44,250 nucleotides of DNA from an uncultured Lachnoclostridium sp. (GTDB taxonomy: Bacteria > Bacillota > Clostridia > Lachnospirales > Lachnospiraceae). A program made the translations under genes and the position numbers. Positions 15,715-23,482 of the stretch are shown one piece after another. The notes below the pieces were generated by a model. It searched no databases and was not told where the DNA came from. It saw only the letters and a list, made by a program, of their open reading frames with translations. How positions within the stretch are numbered: the first letter of the stretch is position 1; each line of letters starts with the position of its first letter. The stretch spans positions 1 to 44,250 of the forward strand of contig CAOJBY010000028.1 of the NCBI GenBank assembly GCA_948330435.1. Direction: 5' to 3'.

Positions 15715-16626
15715 ATGAAAATGAGCAAGGAAGAGGAAATGAAGCGTTCCTTGGAAAAGGCGGAGGTATTGATTGAGGCCCTGCCCTATATCCAGCGGTT
15801 TAACCGGAAAATCATTGTAGTAAAGTACGGCGGCAGTGCCATGGTAGATGAAGAACTGAAAAGAAACGTCATTAAAGACGTAACTCTGTTAAAGCTGGTT
15901 GGGTTTAAGCCTATCATCGTTCACGGAGGCGGCAAAGAAATCAGCCGCTGGGTAGGCAAAGTGGGGATGGAACCCCATTTTATCAATGGTCTCAGAGTAA
16001 CTGATGAGGATACCATGGAGATTGCGGAGATGGTGCTGGGCAAAGTGGGAAAGAGCCTGGTTCAGATGGTTCAGGAACTGGGCGTAAAGGCTGTCAGCAT
16101 CAGCGGAAAGGATGGCGGTCTTCTTCAAGTGGAGAAGAAATATTCGAATGGAGAGGATATCGGCTTTGTAGGGGAGATTACAGAGGTGAATCCCAAGATT
16201 CTTTATGATTTGCTGGAAAAGGACTTTTTGCCTATTGTGTGTCCCGTAGGTATGGACAAGGATTTTCAGACCTACAATATCAATGCGGATGATGCGGCCT
16301 GTGCGATTGCAAGGGCGGTAAATGCGGAAAAGCTGGCATTTTTGACAGATATTGAGGGAGTATATCGTGATCCGAAGAATTCGGCGACCCTGATTTCTGA
16401 GCTTCATGTAAATGAAGCAAGAGAGTTACTTAAGGGCGGAACTATCGGAGGCGGAATGCTTCCGAAGCTTCAGAACTGTATTGACGCCATTGAAAATGGT
16501 GTGTCCAGGGTACATATTTTGGACGGTCGGATTGCCCATTGTCTGCTTTTGGAGATCTTTACCAATAAAGGAATTGGTACAGCCATCTTAAGTGAAGGAG
16601 AGAACAATTATTATGAGGGAGAATAA
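15715..16626 (+). CDS. argB: Acetylglutamate kinase
   Basis: This 303-residue amino-acid kinase phosphorylates N-acetylglutamate. Motifs are VVKYGGSAM near the N-terminus, the substrate block VHGGGKEIS, INADDAACAIA, and FLTDIEGVY with the later GGTIGGGMLPK segment. The N-terminal helix KAEVLIEALPYIQRF is the form associated with hexameric, arginine-inhibited ArgB, so feedback inhibition is likely (inference). ATGs at 15715 and 15721 both follow GAGGAG (3 and 9 bases of spacing); either may be used. The last 14 bases overlap argD. Confidence 0.95.
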   Translation: MKMSKEEEMKRSLEKAEVLIEALPYIQRFNRKIIVVKYGGSAMVDEELKRNVIKDVTLLKLVGFKPIIVHGGGKEISRWVGKVGMEPHFINGLRVTDEDTMEIAEMVLGKVGKSLVQMVQELGVKAVSISGKDGGLLQVEKKYSNGEDIGFVGEITEVNPKILYDLLEKDFLPIVCPVGMDKDFQTYNINADDAACAIARAVNAEKLAFLTDIEGVYRDPKNSATLISELHVNEARELLKGGTIGGGMLPKLQNCIDAIENGVSRVHILDGRIAHCLLLEIFTNKGIGTAILSEGENNYYEGE

Positions 16627-17806
16627 AGAGACGATCATAGAACGGGCAGAGGAAGCCGTTTTACATACCTACAACCGCTATCCTCTGGTTTTGGAAAAGG
16701 GGGAAGGCGTCTATCTGTATGATATGGAGGGAAAGCAATATCTCGACTTTGCGGCGGGAATCGCCGTTCAGGCTCTGGGTTATCATTATCCCGGCTATGA
16801 TGAGGCACTTAAGTCCCAGGTTGACAAGCTTATGCATACCTCCAATCTGTTTTACAATATTCCGGCCATGGAAGCGGCGGGAAAGATTACAAAGGCCAGC
16901 GGCATGAGTAAGGTATTCTTCACCAACAGCGGTACGGAGGCTATTGAGGGTGCTCTTAAGGCGGCACGCAAATACGCATGGCTGAAGGACAAACGGGAGG
17001 ATCATGAGATCATTGCTATGAATCATTCCTTTCATGGCAGAAGCATGGGAGCATTGTCCGTAACAGGCAATGAAGCGTATCAGGCACCGTTCCGCCCGCT
17101 GGTCGGAGGAATTCGATTTGCGGATTTTAATGACCTGGAGAGTGTGAAGGCCCAGATTACGGATCGCACCTGCGGTATCATTTTGGAGACGGTTCAGGGA
17201 GAGGGCGGCGTCTATCCGGCTACGGAGGAATTCTTAAAGGGTGTAAAGGCTCTCTGTGAGGAGCATGATATTCTGCTGATTCTGGACGAGATTCAGTGCG
17301 GTATGGGACGGACCGGCTATATGTTTGCATGGCAGGAGTATGGAGTGAAGCCCAATGTGATGACCTGTGCCAAGGCCCTTGGCTGCGGTGTCCCTGTGGG
17401 GGCTTTTGTGTTGGATGAAAAGACGGCCAAGGCTTCCCTGGCACCGGGAGATCATGGAACTACCTACGGCGGCAATCCCTTTGCCTGTGCGGCTGTCAGC
17501 AAGGTCTTTGATATTTTTGAGGAAGATCATATTGTGGAGCATGTTCGGGAAATGGGGGCATACCTTACACAGAAACTGGATGAACTGGCAGATAAATATG
17601 ACTTTATTGAGGCTCGCAGAGGAAAAGGGCTGATACAGGGACTGGCAGTAAAGGGTAGACCTGTGGGCGAAATTGTGGTAAAATCACAGGAAATAGGCCT
17701 TTTGGTTATTACGGCAGGGAACAATGTTCTGCGTCTGGTTCCGCCGCTTATTATTGAGAAAAAGCATGTGGATGAGATGATAGAAAAGCTTACCGGGGCC
17801 TTTTAG
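16613..17806 (+). CDS. argD: Acetylornithine aminotransferase
   Basis: This 397-residue PLP enzyme converts N-acetylglutamate semialdehyde to N-acetylornithine using glutamate. Class III aminotransferase motifs include FFTNSGTEAIEGALKAARK, the FHGRSMGALS block, LILDEIQCGMGRTG, and CAKALGCGVPVGAF with the PLP-binding Lys. The start at 16613 follows AAGGAGAG and overlaps the end of argB by 14 bases, so the two are translationally coupled. It is the last recognisable arginine gene; no argF or argH is present in the window. Confidence 0.95.
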   Translation: MRENKETIIERAEEAVLHTYNRYPLVLEKGEGVYLYDMEGKQYLDFAAGIAVQALGYHYPGYDEALKSQVDKLMHTSNLFYNIPAMEAAGKITKASGMSKVFFTNSGTEAIEGALKAARKYAWLKDKREDHEIIAMNHSFHGRSMGALSVTGNEAYQAPFRPLVGGIRFADFNDLESVKAQITDRTCGIILETVQGEGGVYPATEEFLKGVKALCEEHDILLILDEIQCGMGRTGYMFAWQEYGVKPNVMTCAKALGCGVPVGAFVLDEKTAKASLAPGDHGTTYGGNPFACAAVSKVFDIFEEDHIVEHVREMGAYLTQKLDELADKYDFIEARRGKGLIQGLAVKGRPVGEIVVKSQEIGLLVITAGNNVLRLVPPLIIEKKHVDEMIEKLTGAF

Positions 17807-17851
17807 AGTATGTTAGGGACATGATGTAAGAACAATAGAAAAGGAAGCTTT

Positions 17852-19171
17852 ATGAGACAAAAAATATATCGAAGAGCCTTTGCCATTTTCTGCGTGCTGC
17901 TGGTGTTTTCCCAGATGGTGCAGGTGGCATATTCATATCACAGAGAGAGACAGCTTGCGGAGGAAGCCGGTGAGCTTGCGGAGGAAGCAAAGCAGCTTAC
18001 CTTGTGGTATACGGATGATAAGCTGAACGCCTATCTGGTTGAGGCGGCGTCAGAGTTTGAAAAGCAGCATCATGTGGAGGTTACACTACAACTGGTAACG
18101 GCGGTGGATTACATTGAGCATATTAATACGGCCAGCATTTCCGATCTGGGAGGACCGGATCTTTTCATTACCTCCAGTGAGCTTTTGGAAAAGGCAAGGC
18201 TTTCCGGACTGGCCGTGGAGAATGACAGCTTTTTGGAACAGGAACTTAATAACTCTTTTCCGCAGAAAGCCCTGGATGCGGCTACCTGTGGTGGAAAGCT
18301 GATGGCCTATCCTTTCTATTTTGAGACTTGTTTTCTCCTTTATAATAAGGGTTATACGGACACGGCACCTGTATCCATCGATGAGATTCTGGCCTATGCA
18401 GATAATTTCGAGGGCAGTGCCGCTACAGAAAGGGTGGAGAATATTTTCAAGTGGAATGTGGCGGATATATTCTTCAATTTCTTTTTTGTTTCCAATTATG
18501 TTAACTTAGGGGGAGCCACAGGTGACAACCGGGCAGAGGTGGATCTTTCTGCGGAGGAAATTGTCCGCTGCCTGGAATATTATCAGAGTTTGAATGCCTT
18601 TTTTGCAATTGATGCGGATGAAGTCACCACAGATGATGTGCTTCAGGAATTTATTGACGGAAAGATTGTTTATACCATAGCCAAGACAGATGCAATAGCA
18701 AAGTTGGATGCTGCCATTGCAGAGGGAACAGCATACCAGGTTCCTGAGGGAGAAGCGGAGAACAATGGCTATTTTTATGGAATTGCCCAGGTGCCGGATT
18801 TGACCGGGGAACTTCACACCAAAGGACTTTCGGTAACCAATTCTGTGGTAGTCAATGCCTATTCCGGGGAAAGGGAACTGGCAAAAGGGTTTGCTAAGTA
18901 TCTCACCTATGACAAGGTAGACTCTCTGTATACCATGGCAAATAAGATGCCGGCCAAAATGGGTGTCAGCTATGCGAATGAGGAGATGAACCTGTTGTTT
19001 GCCCAGTATGAGGACTCCGTGGAGGTTCCGAAGATTACCGATCTGTCCAATTACTGGATTGAGATGGAGATCGCTTTTGCCAATATCTGGAGGGGAAATG
19101 ATGTAGGAACTGAGATTGAATCTGTAAATCAGATGATCCATGCCCAGTTGGCTACAGAAGCGGCCCAATGA
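17852..19171 (+). CDS. Orphan extracellular solute-binding protein, non-lipoprotein type
   Basis: This is a 439-residue protein with a hydrophobic N-terminal segment (about residues 8-27) and no lipobox cysteine after it, so it is either secreted or held by an uncleaved signal anchor. A short charged helix with two EEAGELAEEAK-like repeats follows. The rest resembles family 1 ABC solute-binding proteins, beginning LTLWYTDDKLNAYLVEAASEFEKQ and containing LGGPDLFITSSE. No permease or ATPase genes adjoin it. The start has AAAAGGAAG about 6 bases upstream. Ligand unknown; weak similarity to sugar-binding proteins is a family inference. Confidence 0.7.
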   Translation: MRQKIYRRAFAIFCVLLVFSQMVQVAYSYHRERQLAEEAGELAEEAKQLTLWYTDDKLNAYLVEAASEFEKQHHVEVTLQLVTAVDYIEHINTASISDLGGPDLFITSSELLEKARLSGLAVENDSFLEQELNNSFPQKALDAATCGGKLMAYPFYFETCFLLYNKGYTDTAPVSIDEILAYADNFEGSAATERVENIFKWNVADIFFNFFFVSNYVNLGGATGDNRAEVDLSAEEIVRCLEYYQSLNAFFAIDADEVTTDDVLQEFIDGKIVYTIAKTDAIAKLDAAIAEGTAYQVPEGEAENNGYFYGIAQVPDLTGELHTKGLSVTNSVVVNAYSGERELAKGFAKYLTYDKVDSLYTMANKMPAKMGVSYANEEMNLLFAQYEDSVEVPKITDLSNYWIEMEIAFANIWRGNDVGTEIESVNQMIHAQLATEAAQ

Positions 19172-19249
19172 TTAAAGGCTACATAATTATTCCAATGATA
19201 GGGAAAGCTATTTGTACGAAAGAGATTGAGACCGAAGGAGGCTTTTACT

Positions 19250-19681
19250 ATGATTGGAATTTTTATTGCCCTGATATCCGGAGCACTTATGAGCATTCAG
19301 GGAGTATTTAATACGGAGGTAACAAAGAGCAGCAGTATGTGGGTGTCTGCAAGCTGGGTACAATTCTCGGCCCTTCTGACCTGTCTGGCTGTGTGGGGCT
19401 TAAGAGAACGGGAAAATCTTATGAATGTATTTCAGGTAAGTCCCAAATACATGCTGTTAGGTGGTGTAATCGGGGCCTTTATTACCTTTACAGTAATTCA
19501 GAGCATGGACAGCTTGGGACCGGCCAAGGCCGTAATGCTGATTGTGATTTCTCAGCTTATTGTAGCTTATTTGATTGAACTATTGGGCATCTTCGGAGTA
19601 GAAAAAGCGGCTTTTGAATGGCGGAAAGTAATTGGTATGGCGATTGCCATCGCAGGAGTCGTTATGTTTAAATGGGAGTAA
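19250..19681 (+). CDS. DMT family membrane protein (DUF606/YdcZ-like)
   Basis: This 143-residue protein has four or five hydrophobic helices covering almost its whole length. The opening FIALISGALMSIQGVFN and the block GPAKAVMLIVISQLIVAY resemble DUF606 (YdcZ), half-sized members of the drug/metabolite transporter superfamily that usually work as dimers. Substrate unknown. AAGGAGG is 8 bases before the ATG at 19250, which excludes an upstream in-frame ATG at 19226. It lies 78 bases after the solute-binding protein gene and may be co-transcribed with it. Confidence 0.8.
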   Translation: MIGIFIALISGALMSIQGVFNTEVTKSSSMWVSASWVQFSALLTCLAVWGLRERENLMNVFQVSPKYMLLGGVIGAFITFTVIQSMDSLGPAKAVMLIVISQLIVAYLIELLGIFGVEKAAFEWRKVIGMAIAIAGVVMFKWE

Positions 19682-19688
19682 AAAAGGG

Positions 19689-19717
19689 TTGTAATCATTT
19701 CTAAAATCAGATACACT
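19689..19717 (+). promoter_or_regulatory. Possible promoter of the comEA-comEC operon
   Basis: TTGTAA (19689-19694), a 17-base spacer and TACACT (19712-19717) lie in the 85-base gap before comEA. The match is moderate. Confidence 0.35.
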
Positions 19718-19766
19718 TATAGTATCCAAATCAGAGGGGTCCCGGTCTGTAAGAAAGGACAGGGGA

Positions 19767-20363
19767 ATGATGAAACGGATTCAAAGAATCTTATGGATGT
19801 TGGCTGTTTTGCAGCTTTTCTTTTGTGTGGGCTGCAAAAAAACGGCCGTATTGTATGATGGTAGTAACATCGGGGAGACTGATCTGGAGGATGCCATCCA
19901 GGAGACAGATATACCAGAAGCTGTTGATGAGGCAGAGAAAGCCGCTGTAATTTATGTCTATGTATGTGGTGAGGTGGCAAACCCTGGTGTCTATGAACTG
20001 CCGGCAGAATCCCGAATCGGGGAAGCCGTGGAAGCTGCCGGAGGAATGACCGGGAAGGCTTCCACAACCTGGCTGAATCTGGCAGAGCGTATGACAGACG
20101 GACAGAAGATTGAGGTGCCGTCTGAGGAACGGGCAAGGATCCTTTTGGAGGAGTCTGTTCAGCGGGAAAGCAGTCTTATTAATCTCAATACGGCTACAGC
20201 AGAGCAACTGATGACTCTTCGGGGAATCGGAGAGTCCAAGGCAGAGGATATCCTTAACTACCGGGAACAGCATGGCGGATTCGGAAGCATTGAAGAACTG
20301 ATGCAGATTTCGGGAATCAAGGAACGGGTTTTTGAAAAAATCAAAGATCAGATTACAGTATGA
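19767..20363 (+). CDS. comEA: ComEA-like DNA-binding lipoprotein (SLBB plus helix-hairpin-helix)
   Basis: This 198-residue exported protein has a hydrophobic leader ending VGC at Cys23, a probable lipid-attachment site although residue -3 is Cys instead of Leu. An acidic linker follows, then an SLBB domain (IYVYVCGEVANPGVYEL, about residues 60-110), then two helix-hairpin-helix motifs (INLNTATAEQLMTLRGIGESKAEDI and IEELMQISGIKERVFEKI, about 135-195). ComEA binds incoming double-stranded DNA at the cell surface in natural transformation. The comEC channel gene lies four genes downstream in the same unit. AAAGGA is about 7 bases before the ATG. Confidence 0.85.
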   Translation: MMKRIQRILWMLAVLQLFFCVGCKKTAVLYDGSNIGETDLEDAIQETDIPEAVDEAEKAAVIYVYVCGEVANPGVYELPAESRIGEAVEAAGGMTGKASTTWLNLAERMTDGQKIEVPSEERARILLEESVQRESSLINLNTATAEQLMTLRGIGESKAEDILNYREQHGGFGSIEELMQISGIKERVFEKIKDQITV

Positions 20364-20376
20364 AAGAGGCAGAAAG

Positions 20377-21063
20377 ATGGCAAAAAAGGTATTGGTAGTT
20401 GACGATGAAAAGCTGATTGTAAAAGGGCTTCGCTTTAGCCTGGAACAGGACGGGATGGAAGTAGACTGTGCCTATGACGGAGAGGCAGCCCTGGAATACG
20501 CCCGAAGTAAAGAGTATGATATGATTCTTTTGGATGTGATGCTTCCCAAGATGAACGGCTTTGAGGTCTGCCAGCAGATTCGTGAATTTTCCAATGTGCC
20601 TGTTGTCATGCTGACAGCAAAGGGTGACGATATGGATAAGATTCTGGGCCTGGAGTACGGGGCGGATGATTATATTACAAAGCCTTTCAATATTCTGGAG
20701 ATAAAGGCCCGGATTAAAGCTATTATGCGTCGTACCGGAAGGCCGGAGAAAGGACAAAGGGGTAAGATTGTGGAGGCTTCGGAACTTCGTATGGATCTGG
20801 AAAGCCGGAGACTCTTTATCAGCGGGAAAGAGATTAACCTGACAGCAAAAGAGTTCGATCTTCTGGAACTGATGGCCCTGAATCCTGGAAAAGTGTATGG
20901 CCGGGAAAGCCTTCTCAATACGGTGTGGGGGTATGAATACCCTGGTGACGTGAGAACGGTGGATGTGCATATCCGCCGTCTGCGGGAAAAGATTGAAACA
21001 AATCCAAGTGAACCCAAATATGTTCACACGAAGTGGGGAGTGGGCTATTATTTCCAAGCATAA
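20377..21063 (+). CDS. OmpR/PhoB-family response regulator
   Basis: This 228-residue regulator has a receiver domain (VVDDEK at the N-terminus, phosphate-accepting D53 in LLDVMLPKMNGF, Thr in MLTAKG, Lys in YITKPF) and a C-terminal winged-helix DNA-binding domain (LTAKEFDLLELMALNPGKVYGRESLL, VDVHIRRLREKIE). The start at 20377 follows GAGGCAG. It begins 13 bases after comEA and overlaps the histidine kinase gene, so it is part of this operon. Targets are unknown; autoregulation of the competence genes is plausible but not shown. Confidence 0.92.
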   Translation: MAKKVLVVDDEKLIVKGLRFSLEQDGMEVDCAYDGEAALEYARSKEYDMILLDVMLPKMNGFEVCQQIREFSNVPVVMLTAKGDDMDKILGLEYGADDYITKPFNILEIKARIKAIMRRTGRPEKGQRGKIVEASELRMDLESRRLFISGKEINLTAKEFDLLELMALNPGKVYGRESLLNTVWGYEYPGDVRTVDVHIRRLREKIETNPSEPKYVHTKWGVGYYFQA

Positions 21064-22477
21064 AGTTATCATTACATATCTGAAAAGCCTGAAGTTTCGG
21101 ATGCTTTTGGTCCTGCTTCTGGCTGGCTGGGTTCCAATGCTGATTGTAGCCTATGGGGTTTTGAACAGCTACTGGGAGAGGGCTATCAGTGTCAGGGGAA
21201 CGGATGTACAGAATCAGTGCCGGATTTTATCCAATCAACTGGTCAGCTATAATTACTTAAAAGATCCCTCCTCAGAACTAATTGGAGGAGAACTGACACA
21301 ACTTTCGAATTTTTATGATGGACGGATTATTGTTATTGATCAGAATTTTAAGGTGATACGGGATACATATGGCTTAATAGAAGGAAAGCTGGTGGTATCG
21401 GAGGAGGTTATCCGATGCTTTAAAGGGGAAAACACCAATCAGCTTTCCGGCAGGCGTTATATTGAGATGACGGTACCGATTCAGGAAGCGGATACCCAGA
21501 ACATTATTGGAGTTTTACTGGTAAGCGTATCTACAGACAGTATCAGGGACAGTCTGGATGTTCTTACGGGAAATGCAATGATTTTCCTCTTGATCTGTGG
21601 TGTTCTGGTGCTGACTTTCGCCATTCTTCTTTCTTATTTTCTGGGACGTCCTTTCCGTCGTATGGTAATGGATCTTCAGGAAATTGCAGAAGGGCACTCC
21701 ACGGAGGACCTGAAGATACGTTCCTATACAGAGACGGAAGAGATTTCACGGGAATTTAATAAGATTGTGAATCAGATGCGGGTGTTGGATGACTCCCGGC
21801 AGGAGTTTGTGTCCAATGTGTCTCATGAGTTAAAGACACCTTTAACCTCCATGAAAGTACTGGCGGATTCCCTGTTGGCCCAGGGAGATGCACCACTGGA
21901 ACTCTATAAGGAGTTTATGGGAGATATTGCAGAGGAGATTGAACGAGAGAATAAGATTATTACAGATCTTCTGTCTCTGGTGAAGATGGATAAAAAAGCG
22001 GCCAACCTCAATATTGAGCCGGTAGACATTAATGATCTTCTGGAACTTATTCTGAAACGTCTGCGTCCCATTGCGGCTAAAAAGAATATTGAGATGGTGC
22101 TGGAAAGTTTCCGTCCCGTAACGGCGGAAGTAGATGCAGGGCGTCTTTCCCTGGCTTTTACCAATCTTATGGAGAATGCGGTAAAATATAATAAAGAAAA
22201 TGGCTGGGTTCATGTGTCTCTGGATGCGGATCATAAGTTTTTCTATGTGAAAGTAATGGATTCTGGTATGGGAATACCAGAAGAATCCTTGAATTACATT
22301 TTTGAGCGGTTTTATCGGGTGGACAAGTCACATTCCAATGAGATAGACGGGACTGGACTTGGGCTTGCGATTACCAGGAGTGCGGTTCAGGTTCACAAAG
22401 GAGCTATTAAAGTGACAAGTCATGTGGGGGAGGGAACTACCTTTTCCCTGCGGATTCCTTTGAATTATATTGCTTAA
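21020..22477 (+). CDS. Sensor histidine kinase
   Basis: From the ATG at 21020 this is 485 residues long. A first membrane helix (LLVLLLAGWVPMLIVAYGVL), an extracellular region of about 140 residues and a second helix (AMIFLLICGVLVLTFAILLSY) are followed by a HAMP linker, the phosphorylated H269 in SHELKTPLTS, and an ATPase domain with NLMENAVKY and GTGLGLAITR. The true start is unclear: the frame overlaps the regulator gene, no AGGAGG-like site precedes the ATG at 21020, and translation may begin at a non-AUG codon just before the SKHKVIITYLKSL segment. It should phosphorylate the adjacent regulator. The signal is unknown. Confidence 0.9.
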   Translation: MFTRSGEWAIISKHKVIITYLKSLKFRMLLVLLLAGWVPMLIVAYGVLNSYWERAISVRGTDVQNQCRILSNQLVSYNYLKDPSSELIGGELTQLSNFYDGRIIVIDQNFKVIRDTYGLIEGKLVVSEEVIRCFKGENTNQLSGRRYIEMTVPIQEADTQNIIGVLLVSVSTDSIRDSLDVLTGNAMIFLLICGVLVLTFAILLSYFLGRPFRRMVMDLQEIAEGHSTEDLKIRSYTETEEISREFNKIVNQMRVLDDSRQEFVSNVSHELKTPLTSMKVLADSLLAQGDAPLELYKEFMGDIAEEIERENKIITDLLSLVKMDKKAANLNIEPVDINDLLELILKRLRPIAAKKNIEMVLESFRPVTAEVDAGRLSLAFTNLMENAVKYNKENGWVHVSLDADHKFFYVKVMDSGMGIPEESLNYIFERFYRVDKSHSNEIDGTGLGLAITRSAVQVHKGAIKVTSHVGEGTTFSLRIPLNYIA

Positions 22478-22551
22478 AGGCCCGGTGACAGACAAAAGAA
22501 CCGGAAGACCAGATTAAGAGAGGATAATGCTTGGCAGTTGGGAGGTAGTCC

Positions 22552-23478
22552 ATGAGGGTAAATAGATGGATTGGGCCAATGGTATTGCTCTTAGCTATAG
22601 TTCTTGTGGGCTGTGCCAGCAGGCAGGAGCATCCAAAAGAGGAGACAGGGTACCAAATCTATTATATTAATAAAGAAGAGACGTCTGTAGTTACAAGGAC
22701 TTATCAGCCGGAGGGGAATACAACGGAGGAACTGTTAGGGGAATTCCTTGAATGTCTGAGGGAAAGCTCCGGAGATCCGGAGGAGAAACCGGCCATTCCT
22801 GACAGCGTAGGGCTTGTGGATTACACCCTGGAAAAGGGGCAGTTATCCCTGTGCTTTAATTTGGCTTATCTGGATATGAATCCATTGTATGAGATTCTTT
22901 GCCGGTCTGCCATTGTGCGGACCCTGTGCCAGATTCCTGAGGTGGAGAATGTATCTTTTATGGTAGAAGACAGTCCACTTATGGATTCCAATGAGACACC
23001 TATCGGTTCCCTCAATGAGGAAAGCTTTGTAGAAAATGCGGGTGATGAGATCAATACCTATACAATGACTACCCTGCAGCTTTATTTTGCCAATGAGACA
23101 GGGGATCGGCTGGTAGGTGAACGGGTAGAAGTTCGCTATAGCAGTAATATGTCTGTGGAGAAGCTGGTGGTAGAACGGTTGATAAAAGGACCCATTACAA
23201 AGGATGCTTACCCGGCCATACCTTCTGAGACGAAGCTAGTCAGCATTTCTACCAAAGACGGGATTTGTTATGTGAATTTGGATGAGGGATTTCTGGAACA
23301 GGGTTATGATGTTCTGGAACAGATACCGGTGTATTCCATTGTAAATTCACTTACAGAGATACCGGGGATTAGTAAGGTTCAGATTCTTATTAATGGGGAA
23401 ACCAATCTTACTTATCAGGAAAGCATCCGACTTGAAACTATATTTGAACGTAATTTGGATCTAATAGAGGAAACATAA
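22552..23478 (+). CDS. Lipoprotein with two GerMN domains
   Basis: This 308-residue protein has a lipoprotein signal ending LVGC (Cys21). Two GerMN-type repeats follow, one ending near PEVENVSFMVED and one near PGISKVQILING; each contains a YVNLD- or LCFNL-like strand. GerMN domains are found in the B. subtilis germination and sporulation protein GerM and in signalling-linked lipoproteins such as LpqB, which pair with two-component systems. Here it lies directly after a histidine kinase, so a role in the kinase's external sensing is a reasonable inference. GGGAGGTAGTCC gives a good ribosome binding site. Confidence 0.82.
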   Translation: MRVNRWIGPMVLLLAIVLVGCASRQEHPKEETGYQIYYINKEETSVVTRTYQPEGNTTEELLGEFLECLRESSGDPEEKPAIPDSVGLVDYTLEKGQLSLCFNLAYLDMNPLYEILCRSAIVRTLCQIPEVENVSFMVEDSPLMDSNETPIGSLNEESFVENAGDEINTYTMTTLQLYFANETGDRLVGERVEVRYSSNMSVEKLVVERLIKGPITKDAYPAIPSETKLVSISTKDGICYVNLDEGFLEQGYDVLEQIPVYSIVNSLTEIPGISKVQILINGETNLTYQESIRLETIFERNLDLIEET

Positions 23479-23482
23479 TAGA

